Shown here: positions 1 through 7,197 of the stretch, piece by piece
Layout of the letters: each line of letters begins with the position of its first letter
Position numbering within the stretch: position 1 is the first letter of the stretch
Source: Thermodesulfobacteriota bacterium
GTDB taxonomy: Bacteria > Desulfobacterota > Anaeroferrophillalia > Anaeroferrophillales > Tharpellaceae
Assembly: GCA_024762675.1 (NCBI GenBank)
Contig: JANTGZ010000007.1
Span: forward strand, 1-53,262
Direction: 5' to 3'
DNA length: 53,262 nucleotides
The notes under the pieces: generated by a model
Database searches by the model: none
What the model saw: only the letters and a program-made list of their open reading frames with translations
Told to the model about the DNA's origin: nothing
Program-made: the position numbers and the translations under genes

Positions 1-10
1 CTCAATTTCT

Positions 11-103
11 GTTTTTCCAGCGCTCATTCCGCCCAAATTGCTAACTCGCGCTAAGGCGCTCAAACAACAGCAATTTTAATGGGCTCTTTTCGCTGGGAAA
101 AAC
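11..103. repeat. Nested inverted repeat (about 90 nt hairpin-forming element)
   Basis: Three nested pairs of arms are visible. The outer arms at 11-22 and 91-103 are complementary apart from one extra base. The middle arms at 31-42 and 69-84 pair GCCC-AAATTGCT with AGCAATTT-TAAT-GGGC. The inner arms are GCGC at 48-51 and 56-59. The element lies in non-coding DNA at the window edge and has no T-run typical of a terminator. It could be a REP/MITE-like dispersed palindrome or a structured RNA; the sequence alone does not decide. Confidence 0.6.
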
Positions 104-225
104 GACGAAATTTCGCGAGACGTTACAAAAAACCACCTGAACACCCTAAAGTTTAAGGCTGACTGAATAGTTACCGTAAAAGTAGCAAAAGAAACAGCTC
201 AGATTCAATAACACCACAAAAAAAC

Positions 226-262
226 AACTTTGAACTTTGAACTCTGAACTCTGAACTGAATA
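226..262. repeat. Tandem heptanucleotide repeat (CTTTGAA/CTCTGAA)
   Basis: Four consecutive 7-nt units are visible from 228 to 255 (two CTTTGAA, then two CTCTGAA), with partial units on each side. The tract lies just before the ribosome binding site of the small gene at 276. The same unit, in the opposite orientation, forms another tract at 22614-22653. This looks like a lineage-specific intergenic simple repeat rather than a regulatory site. Confidence 0.7.
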
Positions 263-275
263 ACAGGAGTCATAA

Positions 276-473
276 ATGAGTAAAAAACCGACTATATTTG
301 AACCCTACCAATTTGAGGTTGGCGAGAGAATTTTGCGACGCCGCAAAGGTAAACTTGAGGATTGGGACGTGATTGCCGTCAATGACGACGAGATCACCGT
401 TAAGTGCCCCTTTCACGGTATGGAACTTACTTGGAAGAGGAACCATTTCTGGTTTGGCGGCAACTCCGATTGA
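276..473 (+). CDS. Small protein of unknown function (65 aa)
   Basis: I do not recognise a family. The start is supported by an AGGAG ribosome binding site at 265-269, six bases before the ATG. The product is short, mixed acidic and basic, with no signal peptide or membrane segment. A run of alternating hydrophobic residues around IAVNDDEITVKCPFHG suggests a small beta-barrel (SH3/KOW-like), which is inference only. Its last 47 bases overlap the 3' end of the convergent rlmB gene, so the C-terminus (rich in Trp, Phe and His) is constrained by two reading frames. The good ribosome binding site and the absence of another gene here favour a real gene. Confidence 0.6.
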   Translation: MSKKPTIFEPYQFEVGERILRRRKGKLEDWDVIAVNDDEITVKCPFHGMELTWKRNHFWFGGNSD

Positions 474-1203
474 TCTCGAAGAGGGTGACCGCTGCTGCGA
501 TCCCGACATTGAGTGATTCACTACTGCCAGCCAGAGGAATCGTCACCTGAAAATCACAGGCTTTGGCGACAAGTGGCCTGAGACCTTTATCTTCTGATCC
601 TAATACCAGAACCAGAGAATCAGACCATTCAACATTATAAAGGTCTTCCCCACCGGCGGCCGCCGCACCATAAGTCCAGAAACCGGCTTCCTGACAACGA
701 CGCAAGGCATCGACCAGATTAACAACCCGGCTGATCGGCAGGTTTTCCAGAGCCCCGGCCGCAGTTTTGGCAACAGTTGCCGTAATTGCTGCACTGCGTC
801 TCTCGGGCAGGAGTAAACCAGCCACTCCGGCAGCGCTTGCCGTACGTATAATAGCCCCGAGATTACGCGGATCGGTAACCCCATCAAGAGCCACCAGAAT
901 ATTCCCGGCTGAAGCCTGTTTGAGCGAGTGCAAAAGCTTAGGCAATGGCGTAAAAACAAAGGGCGCAACCGCAACGGCTACACCCTGATGCCGAACATCC
1001 CCGGCATAACGATCAAGAGCTGAAACAGGAACAGGCTTTATTGTCACCCCATCTCTGCGGGCGCGTTCCACAAGCTCTTTTACCCGCCGGGCGGGATTCT
1101 CAATACAATAAAGGGTCTGAATCCGACGCTGCTGGCGACGCAAAAGCTCATCAACAGCATTAATCCCACAAACCAGATTCTCGCCCTTTTCAACAATCTC
1201 CAC
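427..1203 (-). CDS. rlmB: 23S rRNA 2'-O-methyltransferase RlmB-like (SpoU/TrmH family)
   Basis: The SPOUT-class methyltransferase transfers a methyl group from S-adenosylmethionine to a ribose 2'-OH, by family knowledge probably G2251 of 23S rRNA. The N-terminal substrate-binding domain (about residues 5-75, starting VCGINAVDELL) is followed by the trefoil-knot domain with its three motifs: DGVTDPRNLGAIIRTA, VLGSEDKGL and SESLNVGIA. At 258 residues the length is normal. The start is a GTG at 1203, chosen because GGGAGAG lies just upstream and because the N-terminal motif sits at the expected distance. Other SpoU enzymes (TrmH) lack this N-terminal domain. The 3' end overlaps the convergent small gene by 47 bases. 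Confidence 0.9.
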   Translation of the reverse strand: MEIVEKGENLVCGINAVDELLRRQQRRIQTLYCIENPARRVKELVERARRDGVTIKPVPVSALDRYAGDVRHQGVAVAVAPFVFTPLPKLLHSLKQASAGNILVALDGVTDPRNLGAIIRTASAAGVAGLLLPERRSAAITATVAKTAAGALENLPISRVVNLVDALRRCQEAGFWTYGAAAAGGEDLYNVEWSDSLVLVLGSEDKGLRPLVAKACDFQVTIPLAGSSESLNVGIAAAVTLFEINRSCRQTRNGSSSK

Positions 1204-1232
1204 TCGGCTCTCCCAGATAAATCAGTATCTGA

Positions 1233-1916
1233 TCAATTTCCAAAGAGACGTAATCTAATAAATTTTGACCACCAGGTACCGGGATTTTCCGTGGGTGCCG
1301 AAGTTCCAGTTTTCGGCGCCGCGTGGCCGCCATGGGCAGCTGTGTGCGCTTCTGCAGCTTTAGCCAACCCCGTCGGTACCGCTTTTGGCTGAGGAATCGG
1401 CGGATGCATAATAACAACTTGTTCGGGACAGCTCTGATAACAGGACTGCCGGCAAGAACGGCTAGGCTGAAAAACTTTTGGCGCAGTACCGGCAATCTCC
1501 TGCTCTAGTTTTTTCTCTTCACCGCCAAGCTCATCGACAAGCCCTTGAACTGTGCTTACCAACTTCTGGTTTTCTGACATCAGACCCTGCAGGTTAAGAA
1601 GATCCTTAACTGAATTACGAACCTTGGCCAAACGCCCCTTGAGACTCAAGACAACCAGCTCGTCTTCTAAAATCAGAACCCGATTACCAAGCTCCTTATC
1701 TCCCTCTTGCAGAGTTGCTACTTTTCGATCAAGTTCGACAATCTGCTTATGCAGTTTCTGATTGTTGAGAAAAACTGAGATCACAGCCAATACCAGCAGA
1801 CATGCAACAATTATTGCAACATATGAAAAAATGCCGGCGCTCCGCTTTTTTTCATTTTTCTTTTCTGGAACGGGGCCGCCACTTTCTACTTTTTTTTCAA
1901 TTTTTTCGTCACTCAC
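1233..1916 (-). CDS. Membrane-anchored coiled-coil protein with Cys-x3-Cys-x3-Cys motif, unknown function
   Basis: No family recognised. The 227-residue product has a charged Lys/Glu-rich cytoplasmic start, one strong membrane segment at about residues 28-50, and a long heptad-rich stretch at about 51-145 that reads as coiled coil. A segment with Cys155, Cys159 and Cys163 follows, then an Ala/Pro/His-rich low-complexity tail. The topology suggests an inner-membrane anchor with the coiled coil in the periplasm. The regularly spaced cysteines could bind metal or form disulfides. It lies upstream of rlmB on the same strand, 29 bases away, so the two may be cotranscribed. The real product could start at a later Met, but the lysine-rich start fits a membrane-protein N-terminus. 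Confidence 0.75.
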   Translation of the reverse strand: MSDEKIEKKVESGGPVPEKKNEKKRSAGIFSYVAIIVACLLVLAVISVFLNNQKLHKQIVELDRKVATLQEGDKELGNRVLILEDELVVLSLKGRLAKVRNSVKDLLNLQGLMSENQKLVSTVQGLVDELGGEEKKLEQEIAGTAPKVFQPSRSCRQSCYQSCPEQVVIMHPPIPQPKAVPTGLAKAAEAHTAAHGGHAAPKTGTSAPTENPGTWWSKFIRLRLFGN

Positions 1917-1950
1917 AAGCGCTCTCCTGAAAATCTATTGCTAAAATTAT

Positions 1951-2036
1951 CTGCGTTTACTGGTGTTCATCTGTGGTAAAAAAGAACACCGAAGAGAACC
2001 ACAGATACACACAAATGAACACTGATTTCAATGTTC
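1951..2036. repeat. Imperfect inverted repeat of the widespread intergenic type (GTTCATCTGTGGT)
   Basis: The left half at 1951-1977 contains GTGTTCATCTGTGGT, and the right half at 1998-2026 contains its imperfect inverted copy (ACCACAGAT followed by AAATGAACAC). The motif resembles an intergenic repeat seen in many unrelated bacteria; that comparison is from memory. It fills most of the gap between the coiled-coil gene and the phosphomannomutase gene. Confidence 0.6.
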
Positions 2037-2117
2037 AGACTGACTCCAATGGGCCAATAGTTTTTTGGCAATGAGGTTGCTTATAACCTTTATAGAGCCG
2101 TCGGTCAAGCCGGAGAT

Positions 2118-3494
2118 TTATTTTTCCAAACCCTTTAACAGAGCAAGAATCTCATGGGTTTTACTCTCCATCAACTCCTGATCGCCCCGACTCTCGACAT
2201 TGAGACGCAACAGAGGCTCGGTGTTTGATGAGCGTATATTAAAACGCCAGTCGGCAAATTCTAGACTCAAACCATCAATCTGATGACACTCTTTGACCTC
2301 TTCCCGCTCTCTGAAATATTTTTCAACCTTGGCGATTGCCGCTTGCGGATCACCCAGACGCCGATTAATTTCGCCGCTGACCGGAAAACGTCTGATTCGT
2401 TCATCAACCAACTTAGAGAGAGGACGGCCGCTTTTAGAAATCAATTCCAGTACTAAAAGCCAGGGAATCATGCCGGAATCACAATAGGAGAAATCACGAA
2501 AGTAGTGATGGGCGCTCATCTCACCGCCGTAAAGAGCATTAAGCTCACGCATCTTATCCTTGATGAAGGCGTGACCGGTTTTCGAAACATGAGGCTCGCC
2601 CCGGTTTTCAGAAACCAGCTCAATCGTATTCCAGGTAAGTCGCGGATCATGGACAATCGACGATCGAGGATGGTGAGAGAGCAGGTTTTCAGCCAAGAGC
2701 CCGACAATATAATAACCCTCAATAAAGCGGCCATTCTCATCAAAGAAGAAACAACGGTCGAAATCTCCATCCCAGGCCAGACCGACAGCAGCCTGATGTT
2801 CGACAACGGCCCGGCTCGTTAAAGAGCGATTTTCAAGCAGCAAAGGATTGGGGATACCTTGAGGAAAGCTGCCATCGGGCTCATTTAGAAGTTTAATCAT
2901 AGTAAAAGGGAGATGGGCTTCAAGCGCATCCAGCACGACCCCGGCGCAACCGTTTCCGGCATTAACCACGATCCTTAAGGGTTTGAGCCCAGCCTGGTCG
3001 ATATAGCCCAGAAGATGCTCGATGTAGGCGGGACGAAAATCGAGAGGAGTAATCTTAGCACAGCTTGAAGAGTCGGGGAATTGACCCGATTTCACCAGCT
3101 CTTCAATCTGCGGGAGACCAAAATCACCACTCAAAGGGCGGGATTCATGCCGTACCAGCTTCATTCCGTTATAGTCGCCTGGATTATGACTGGCAGTCAC
3201 CATAATACCGCCGTCTAGTTGGTAGTGAAAAGTCGCAAAATATACCTCTTCGGTACCACAGAGACCAAGATCAAAAACCTCAACGCCACCCTCATTGAGG
3301 CCGCGGGAGAGGGCTGCAGCCAGGGCCCGGCTTGAAGGTCGCACATCTTGACCAACAGCAACCTTTTTTGGCTTTAAAAAAGCGGCAAAAGCCCGACCCA
3401 CACGATAAGCCAACTCTTCATTGAGTTCATCAGGCACTCGGCCGCGAATATCATAAGCCTTGAAGCAGGCAGTTGAAACAGTTCTTTCAGTCAT
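2118..3494 (-). CDS. algC: Phosphomannomutase/phosphoglucomutase
   Basis: Interconverts hexose 6-phosphate and hexose 1-phosphate (mannose and/or glucose), feeding GDP-mannose and other activated sugars for polysaccharide or LPS synthesis. The 458-residue protein has the four-domain layout of the alpha-D-phosphohexomutase family. The active-site phosphoserine loop is TASHNPGDYNGMK, the metal-binding loop is DGDFDRCFFFD, and the C-terminal phosphate-binding region includes RSSNTEP. The start codon overlaps the stop of the GDP-fucose synthase gene by one base (TAATG), with GGAGG nine bases upstream, so the two are translationally coupled. Mannose versus glucose specificity cannot be read from the sequence. 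The pairing with GDP-fucose synthase favours a role in GDP-mannose supply. Confidence 0.9.
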   Translation of the reverse strand: MTERTVSTACFKAYDIRGRVPDELNEELAYRVGRAFAAFLKPKKVAVGQDVRPSSRALAAALSRGLNEGGVEVFDLGLCGTEEVYFATFHYQLDGGIMVTASHNPGDYNGMKLVRHESRPLSGDFGLPQIEELVKSGQFPDSSSCAKITPLDFRPAYIEHLLGYIDQAGLKPLRIVVNAGNGCAGVVLDALEAHLPFTMIKLLNEPDGSFPQGIPNPLLLENRSLTSRAVVEHQAAVGLAWDGDFDRCFFFDENGRFIEGYYIVGLLAENLLSHHPRSSIVHDPRLTWNTIELVSENRGEPHVSKTGHAFIKDKMRELNALYGGEMSAHHYFRDFSYCDSGMIPWLLVLELISKSGRPLSKLVDERIRRFPVSGEINRRLGDPQAAIAKVEKYFREREEVKECHQIDGLSLEFADWRFNIRSSNTEPLLRLNVESRGDQELMESKTHEILALLKGLEK

Positions 3495-4582
3495 TAAGCA
3501 AGTCCTCCATCCAGATAGCTTGCGTAGGCTGACCGGATACCATCTTCCAGAGTAATTTTCGCTTTCCAGCCCAGTGCTGTGAGCCGTGAAACATCGAGCA
3601 GTTTCCGCGGCATACCGTCGGGTTTGGTACTATCAAAATCGATCGCGCCGGAGTAACCAACAACGTTCCGAACAATTTCAGCCAATTCACGAATAGTTTT
3701 ATCAACTCCAGTACCGATATTGAGCAGTTGCGTAGATTGGCAATTGAACATAACAAAAAACAGGGCGTCAGCCAGATCGTCGACATAGAGAAACTCCCTT
3801 TTAGGAGTACCTGTGCCCCAGAGATCAACGGTTGCAGAAGTTTCACTTAGAACCGGCAGCTGTTCGCCGGCCGCTCCAGCACCATTTAAACTGAAACCGT
3901 GAGAGGCTGCAATCCGCATAAGGTTAGTGTAAAAATCGCTCGGAATCAAACCGTATGATCGAGCATCCGCGGCCAAAGCCGCATCATCACCAACAGCCGC
4001 CAGTTTGGCCAGGTGAAATTTACGAATCATTGCCGGCATAGCATGGGAGCTCAAAAGATCATAGTTATCAAAAGGACCGTAGAGATTGGTCGGCATCACC
4101 GGCACAAAACTGGTCTGATATTGGCGGTTAAAGGCGTGACACATCTCAATACCGGCAATCTTGGCTACGGCATAGGCCGAGTTGGTCGGCTCTAAAGGAC
4201 CCGAAAGCAGGTACTCCTCCCGCATCGGTTGTAACGCCAACCGAGGATAGATACAGGAGCTTCCAAGAAAAAGGAGTTTCTGCACCCGAAACTCACAGGC
4301 CGCTCTCATGATATTGTTCTGGATCATCAGATTTTCATAAATAAAATCAGCCGGCTGAGTATCATTGGCATGGATACCGCCGACCTTGGCCGCAGCGAGA
4401 AAAACATAGTCCGGCTTCTGGTCCGCAAAAAAACCGTCAACCGCCCCTTTTTCAGTCAAATCAAGTTCAGATCGAGAACGCAGCAGAAGGTTTTCATAGC
4501 CCGCTTTCTGCAAACGGCGAACAATTGCCGATCCCACCAAACCACGATGACCAGCCACATAAATCTTTTTCTTTTTTTGCAT
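3494..4582 (-). CDS. fcl: GDP-L-fucose synthase (NAD-dependent epimerase/reductase)
   Basis: Catalyses epimerisation and NADPH-dependent reduction of GDP-4-keto-6-deoxymannose to GDP-L-fucose. The extended SDR fold is evident: the nucleotide-binding GHRGLVGS near the N-terminus, the GSSCIYP segment carrying the catalytic Ser, and the catalytic pair in YAVAKIAG (Tyr-x3-Lys). REFLYVDDLADA lies in the C-terminal half. The protein is about 40 residues longer than the roughly 320 usual, because of an insertion just before WGTGTPKREFL. I start at ATG 4582, which has AAGG at good spacing; an in-frame GTG at 4591 overlaps that site. The partner GMD dehydratase is not in this window. A hairpin with GGTCTC/GAGACC arms lies upstream (4613-4638). 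Confidence 0.88.
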   Translation of the reverse strand: MQKKKKIYVAGHRGLVGSAIVRRLQKAGYENLLLRSRSELDLTEKGAVDGFFADQKPDYVFLAAAKVGGIHANDTQPADFIYENLMIQNNIMRAACEFRVQKLLFLGSSCIYPRLALQPMREEYLLSGPLEPTNSAYAVAKIAGIEMCHAFNRQYQTSFVPVMPTNLYGPFDNYDLLSSHAMPAMIRKFHLAKLAAVGDDAALAADARSYGLIPSDFYTNLMRIAASHGFSLNGAGAAGEQLPVLSETSATVDLWGTGTPKREFLYVDDLADALFFVMFNCQSTQLLNIGTGVDKTIRELAEIVRNVVGYSGAIDFDSTKPDGMPRKLLDVSRLTALGWKAKITLEDGIRSAYASYLDGGLA

Positions 4583-4814
4583 AAAAAACACCTTGCCGAT
4601 AAGAGCTTTTAAAGGTCTCGCAAAACCAAATTAGAGACCGCCTTGCTCACTCTCTCCCCATAAAAAACCCAGTAAAACTTGACGATCCCGAAACTGTACA
4701 GTAACATGTCGACCAGCAGATACCACCATAAACAGACAAAGGCAAGGCTAAGAAATTAAAATATCTCTGAATTTTTTTGAAATTTAGTCGAAAAGAGGAT
4801 ATCTGGAAATAGTA

Positions 4815-4847
4815 AAAACAAAAAAGGCGCCCCCAAAGGGACGCCTT
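4815..4847 (-). terminator. Rho-independent terminator of tRNA-Phe
   Basis: Read on the minus strand, AAGGCG with a C/G-rich extension pairs with CGCCTT around a TTTG loop, and a T-run follows at once. It lies 15 bases downstream of the tRNA-Phe 3' end. Confidence 0.8.
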
Positions 4848-4862
4848 AACGCTTGCTAATGC

Positions 4863-4938
4863 TGGTGCCGAGGGACGGAATCGAACCGCCGACACGGGGA
4901 TTTTCAGTCCCCTGCTCTACCGACTGAGCTACCTCGGC
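4863..4938 (-). tRNA. tRNA-Phe (GAA anticodon)
   Basis: A complete 76-nt cloverleaf is present on the minus strand. The acceptor stem is GCCGAGG/CCUCGGC, with discriminator A and an encoded CCA at 4865-4863. The D-arm AGCUCAG, an anticodon loop CUGAAAA with GAA, and the T-arm GGUUCGAUUCC are all clear. It has its own promoter-like sequence upstream and a terminator downstream, so it is probably a single-gene transcript. Confidence 0.97.
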
Positions 4939-4956
4939 TAACCAAGCGAGGGCCTA

Positions 4957-4984
4957 GATATCTTAAAGGGCAGTACTTTGTCAA
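4957..4984 (-). promoter_or_regulatory. Putative sigma-70 promoter of tRNA-Phe
   Basis: On the minus strand a perfect TTGACA (4984-4979) is followed after 16 bases by GATATC (4962-4957), a weak match to TATAAT. The predicted start is about 12 bases before the mature tRNA. The -10 is poor, but position and -35 fit. Confidence 0.5.
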
Positions 4985-5023
4985 GTGGATTTTTTGACGA
5001 CTTCTTAAAAAGGAGAAATTACC

Positions 5024-5380
5024 ATGATCAACAGTCTTGATGCATCTTTAAACGCCATACAAAGCCACTTTAAAAGGTTGCATGCCAGCGCCGACAACAT
5101 TGCCAATCTTAATACCGACGGCTACAAAGGTCAGCGAATAACTGTTAGTGAAGGGCCAACCGGAACGACAACGACAACCAGCAGCACAGACAAAAGTCCC
5201 GGCCCCACTCGAACAGAATTAAATCAGGAGGGAGATCTTGTTGAAATTGAGATGTCCAACGTTGATCTGGCTACCGAATATGTCAAGACCATGGAATCAA
5301 CTCAAGCCATTAAGGCCAACCTTAGAGCCGCTCAAACTGCCGATGAACTCTTGGGGGAAATCATCGACGCTTTAGGCTAA
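5024..5380 (+). CDS. Flagellar basal-body rod (FlgC-like) domain protein
   Basis: The 118-residue protein has the two hallmarks of the rod/hook family. The N-terminal helix contains ASADNIANLNTDGYKGQ, matching the family's SxNIANxxTxGYK pattern. The C-terminal helix (about residues 78-118) begins SNVDLATEYVKTM, matching the conserved SNVD/N start of that region. The middle is a short Thr/Ser-rich linker, so the protein is a minimal rod-type subunit, slightly shorter than typical FlgC (about 135-150). The start is supported by AGGAG nine bases upstream. No other flagellar structural gene is in the window, so it is an orphan. It may be a true FlgC or a rod-like paralogue. Rod proteins are exported by the flagellar type III system without a Sec signal, consistent with none here. 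Confidence 0.8.
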   Translation: MINSLDASLNAIQSHFKRLHASADNIANLNTDGYKGQRITVSEGPTGTTTTTSSTDKSPGPTRTELNQEGDLVEIEMSNVDLATEYVKTMESTQAIKANLRAAQTADELLGEIIDALG

Positions 5381-5476
5381 GTCAGTGGTTAGAAAAAAGA
5401 ACTTCAGAGACTCACGGTCAACTAAAAATATCCCGTAACCGGAATCATTTAGACACTGCAAGCAAAACACTTCAAC

Positions 5477-6430
5477 TTAACAGTTACCTTTTCTTTGCAG
5501 GCGATATATGCATTTGCCTGAAGGCAGGTGACCAACTGCAACACAATAGACAGCACCACCTCTTTGCAGGTATTCAAGAAGATATTCACGTTCATCCTCG
5601 AGAATACCTGAAAGAGCCTCCGGATTATCACGTAATTCATCGGTAAAAGCGATCACAACCCCGCTGGTTTCCGAAAAACTCTGGTCGGGCCCGACCAGAG
5701 CGTGACTTACCGCATAAGCAATCGAATCCCTTACTACACCATGAAAATCATAACCATTTTGGAAGTTAACCTCGAAATAGTTATAACCGTGAGGGCGTAT
5801 CTGTGGCGGGCAAACAAGTGTAAAGGCCGGGTTTTGTTCCCGGGCATGAGCTGCCAATTGGGCTGCCGGAAAGCGTCCTTTAAGACTTAATGCAAGCTCC
5901 TGATAGATAAATTCCGCAACATGGTGCTGGGCGTAGGGGCGACTCTCTTCATCGTTACTGTAGAGCTCAAGACGCCCTTGCTCATGATCGAAATAGATAA
6001 TCCCGCCTCGCGCTTCAGGAGCTATCTGAGCCAGTTGCCGACGGGCATTACCTAAAATCCCATCCGCCACAAACTCTACCAGACTGGGAAGTTGAGGCGG
6101 TGAGCCCGAATTATCCATACTCAAATTTTTGACGTAATCAACCGCCCCACAATGCGGTCCATGCGCCAGGATAACAGCGGGACGCCGGCTCGGACTGAAC
6201 ACCACATTCCCAGCCGAAGAGAAAACCCTGACATTACCGAGTTGATCGAGCAGGTTACGAATTGCCGCGTTTCGTTGGTCAGCGCAAAGGTAGAGATCGA
6301 AAAGTTTATCTCGGCGATCCAAACTCAAGGCAGCCAGAAAACGACGGGTTCGACTGAAAGCCTGGTCGGGTTCAACGTCAGCAAGATTGATCTCGTCCAA
6401 AGATCCCCAACTGAGCTCAATATTCATCAT
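5477..6430 (-). CDS. Divergent beta-carbonic-anhydrase-like protein (317 aa)
   Basis: Residues 40-100 resemble the zinc site of beta-class carbonic anhydrases. CADQR at 49-53 matches C-x-D-x-R, SSAGNVV at 71-77 matches the conserved AGN segment, and HGPHCGAVD at 90-98 resembles the second zinc motif (His-x2-Cys-Gly). Two things deviate: the first-to-second motif distance is about 41 residues, shorter than the roughly 55 typical, and the His/Cys spacing before CGA is off by one. About 215 residues follow that I do not recognise. They include a Tyr/Phe-rich stretch (HGYNYFEVNFQNGYDFHG) and a Cys-containing C-terminus. No signal peptide is seen. Catalysis (CO2 hydration) is therefore uncertain; a homologous fold with altered chemistry is possible. 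The start has GAGGTG upstream, and a second ATG follows directly. Confidence 0.5.
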   Translation of the reverse strand: MMNIELSWGSLDEINLADVEPDQAFSRTRRFLAALSLDRRDKLFDLYLCADQRNAAIRNLLDQLGNVRVFSSAGNVVFSPSRRPAVILAHGPHCGAVDYVKNLSMDNSGSPPQLPSLVEFVADGILGNARRQLAQIAPEARGGIIYFDHEQGRLELYSNDEESRPYAQHHVAEFIYQELALSLKGRFPAAQLAAHAREQNPAFTLVCPPQIRPHGYNYFEVNFQNGYDFHGVVRDSIAYAVSHALVGPDQSFSETSGVVIAFTDELRDNPEALSGILEDEREYLLEYLQRGGAVYCVAVGHLPSGKCIYRLQRKGNC

Positions 6431-6489
6431 TGCACCTCTTCCTGAAAGAGAAACCCTTCACCGCCCTTTTTACGACAATTCTTAAGATG

Positions 6490-7041
6490 CTAAAAAGGGA
6501 TATCATCCGGACCTGAATCAGGGGCTGAAGCCTGACCGTAAGGGGCCGCATTCTCGGCACTCGCCTGATTATTGCCGCCCCCAAAACCGGAACCGCCCGC
6601 GCTGCCACCACCGCTGAAACCGCCGCCCTGTCCACCGGCAGAGAAACCACCACTCTGACCACCGCCGCCAAAACCACCTTGGCCACCACCAGAACCACCA
6701 CCTTGATAATTACTGTCTTTACTGCCCAGCATCTGCATGGTTCCGGCAACAATTTCAGTCGTATAGCGCTTGATTCCATCCTGCTCCCAGGAACGGGTCT
6801 GGATGCGACCTTCCAGATATATCTGTTTTCCCTTATGGAGCCATTTGGCACAGATCTCAGCCAACTTCCCGAAAGCGATAATCCGGTGCCATTCGGTGCG
6901 CTCCTCACGCTGTCCATCCTTGACCCAGCTGTCACTGGTAGCCATCGTAAAAGTCGTAAAAGCGGCACCACTGCTACCATATTTCATCTCGGGATCACCA
7001 CCCAGATGGCCAACCAGTATAACCTTATTTACACCTGCCAT
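6490..7041 (-). CDS. ssb: Single-stranded DNA-binding protein
   Basis: Binds and protects single-stranded DNA in replication, recombination and repair, and recruits partner proteins through its C-terminal tip. The OB fold occupies about residues 1-110 (start [18 protein letters not shown], then [18 protein letters not shown] and [13 protein letters not shown]). A Gly/Gln/Ser-rich flexible linker of about 50 residues follows, and the protein ends in the acidic tail DSGPDDIPF, the partner-docking peptide. At 183 residues the length is normal. A ribosome binding site (AGAGGAG) precedes the ATG, and a promoter-like pair lies 50-75 bases upstream. Confidence 0.97.
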   Translation of the reverse strand: MAGVNKVILVGHLGGDPEMKYGSSGAAFTTFTMATSDSWVKDGQREERTEWHRIIAFGKLAEICAKWLHKGKQIYLEGRIQTRSWEQDGIKRYTTEIVAGTMQMLGSKDSNYQGGGSGGGQGGFGGGGQSGGFSAGGQGGGFSGGGSAGGSGFGGGNNQASAENAAPYGQASAPDSGPDDIPF

Positions 7042-7087
7042 TTGCTTCTCCTCTTAATAACAATTATCTATTTTTTATTAATTTTTA

Positions 7088-7116
7088 AACATACGACTTT
7101 TTCCTTCGATAATCAA
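7088..7116 (-). promoter_or_regulatory. Putative sigma-70 promoter of ssb
   Basis: On the minus strand TTGATT (7116-7111) and TATGTT (7093-7088) are separated by 17 bases. The predicted start leaves a leader of about 40 bases before the ssb ATG. Confidence 0.45.
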
Positions 7117-7197
7117 GTCGGAAAAAAAATTTCCGAAATTAATATTGTGTTTTTTTTTGCATTCTGTTAAGGCCTCCGACATTAAAATCATCAACAA

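Noticed and set aside
4592-4610. GCCGATAA resembling a sigma-28 -10 element near the fcl start
   Set aside because: No -35 at N11 spacing and no plus-strand gene downstream.
4647-4895. 82-codon minus-strand ORF (MSAVRFRPSAP...)
   Set aside because: Its N-terminal part is the translated 3' half of tRNA-Phe and the rest is terminator and intergenic sequence. Such VRFRPSAP-like frames are a common artefact of tRNA genes.
6417-6980. 187-codon frame overlapping ssb
   Set aside because: A frame-shifted shadow of ssb; the ssb frame has the OB fold and the DDIPF tip.
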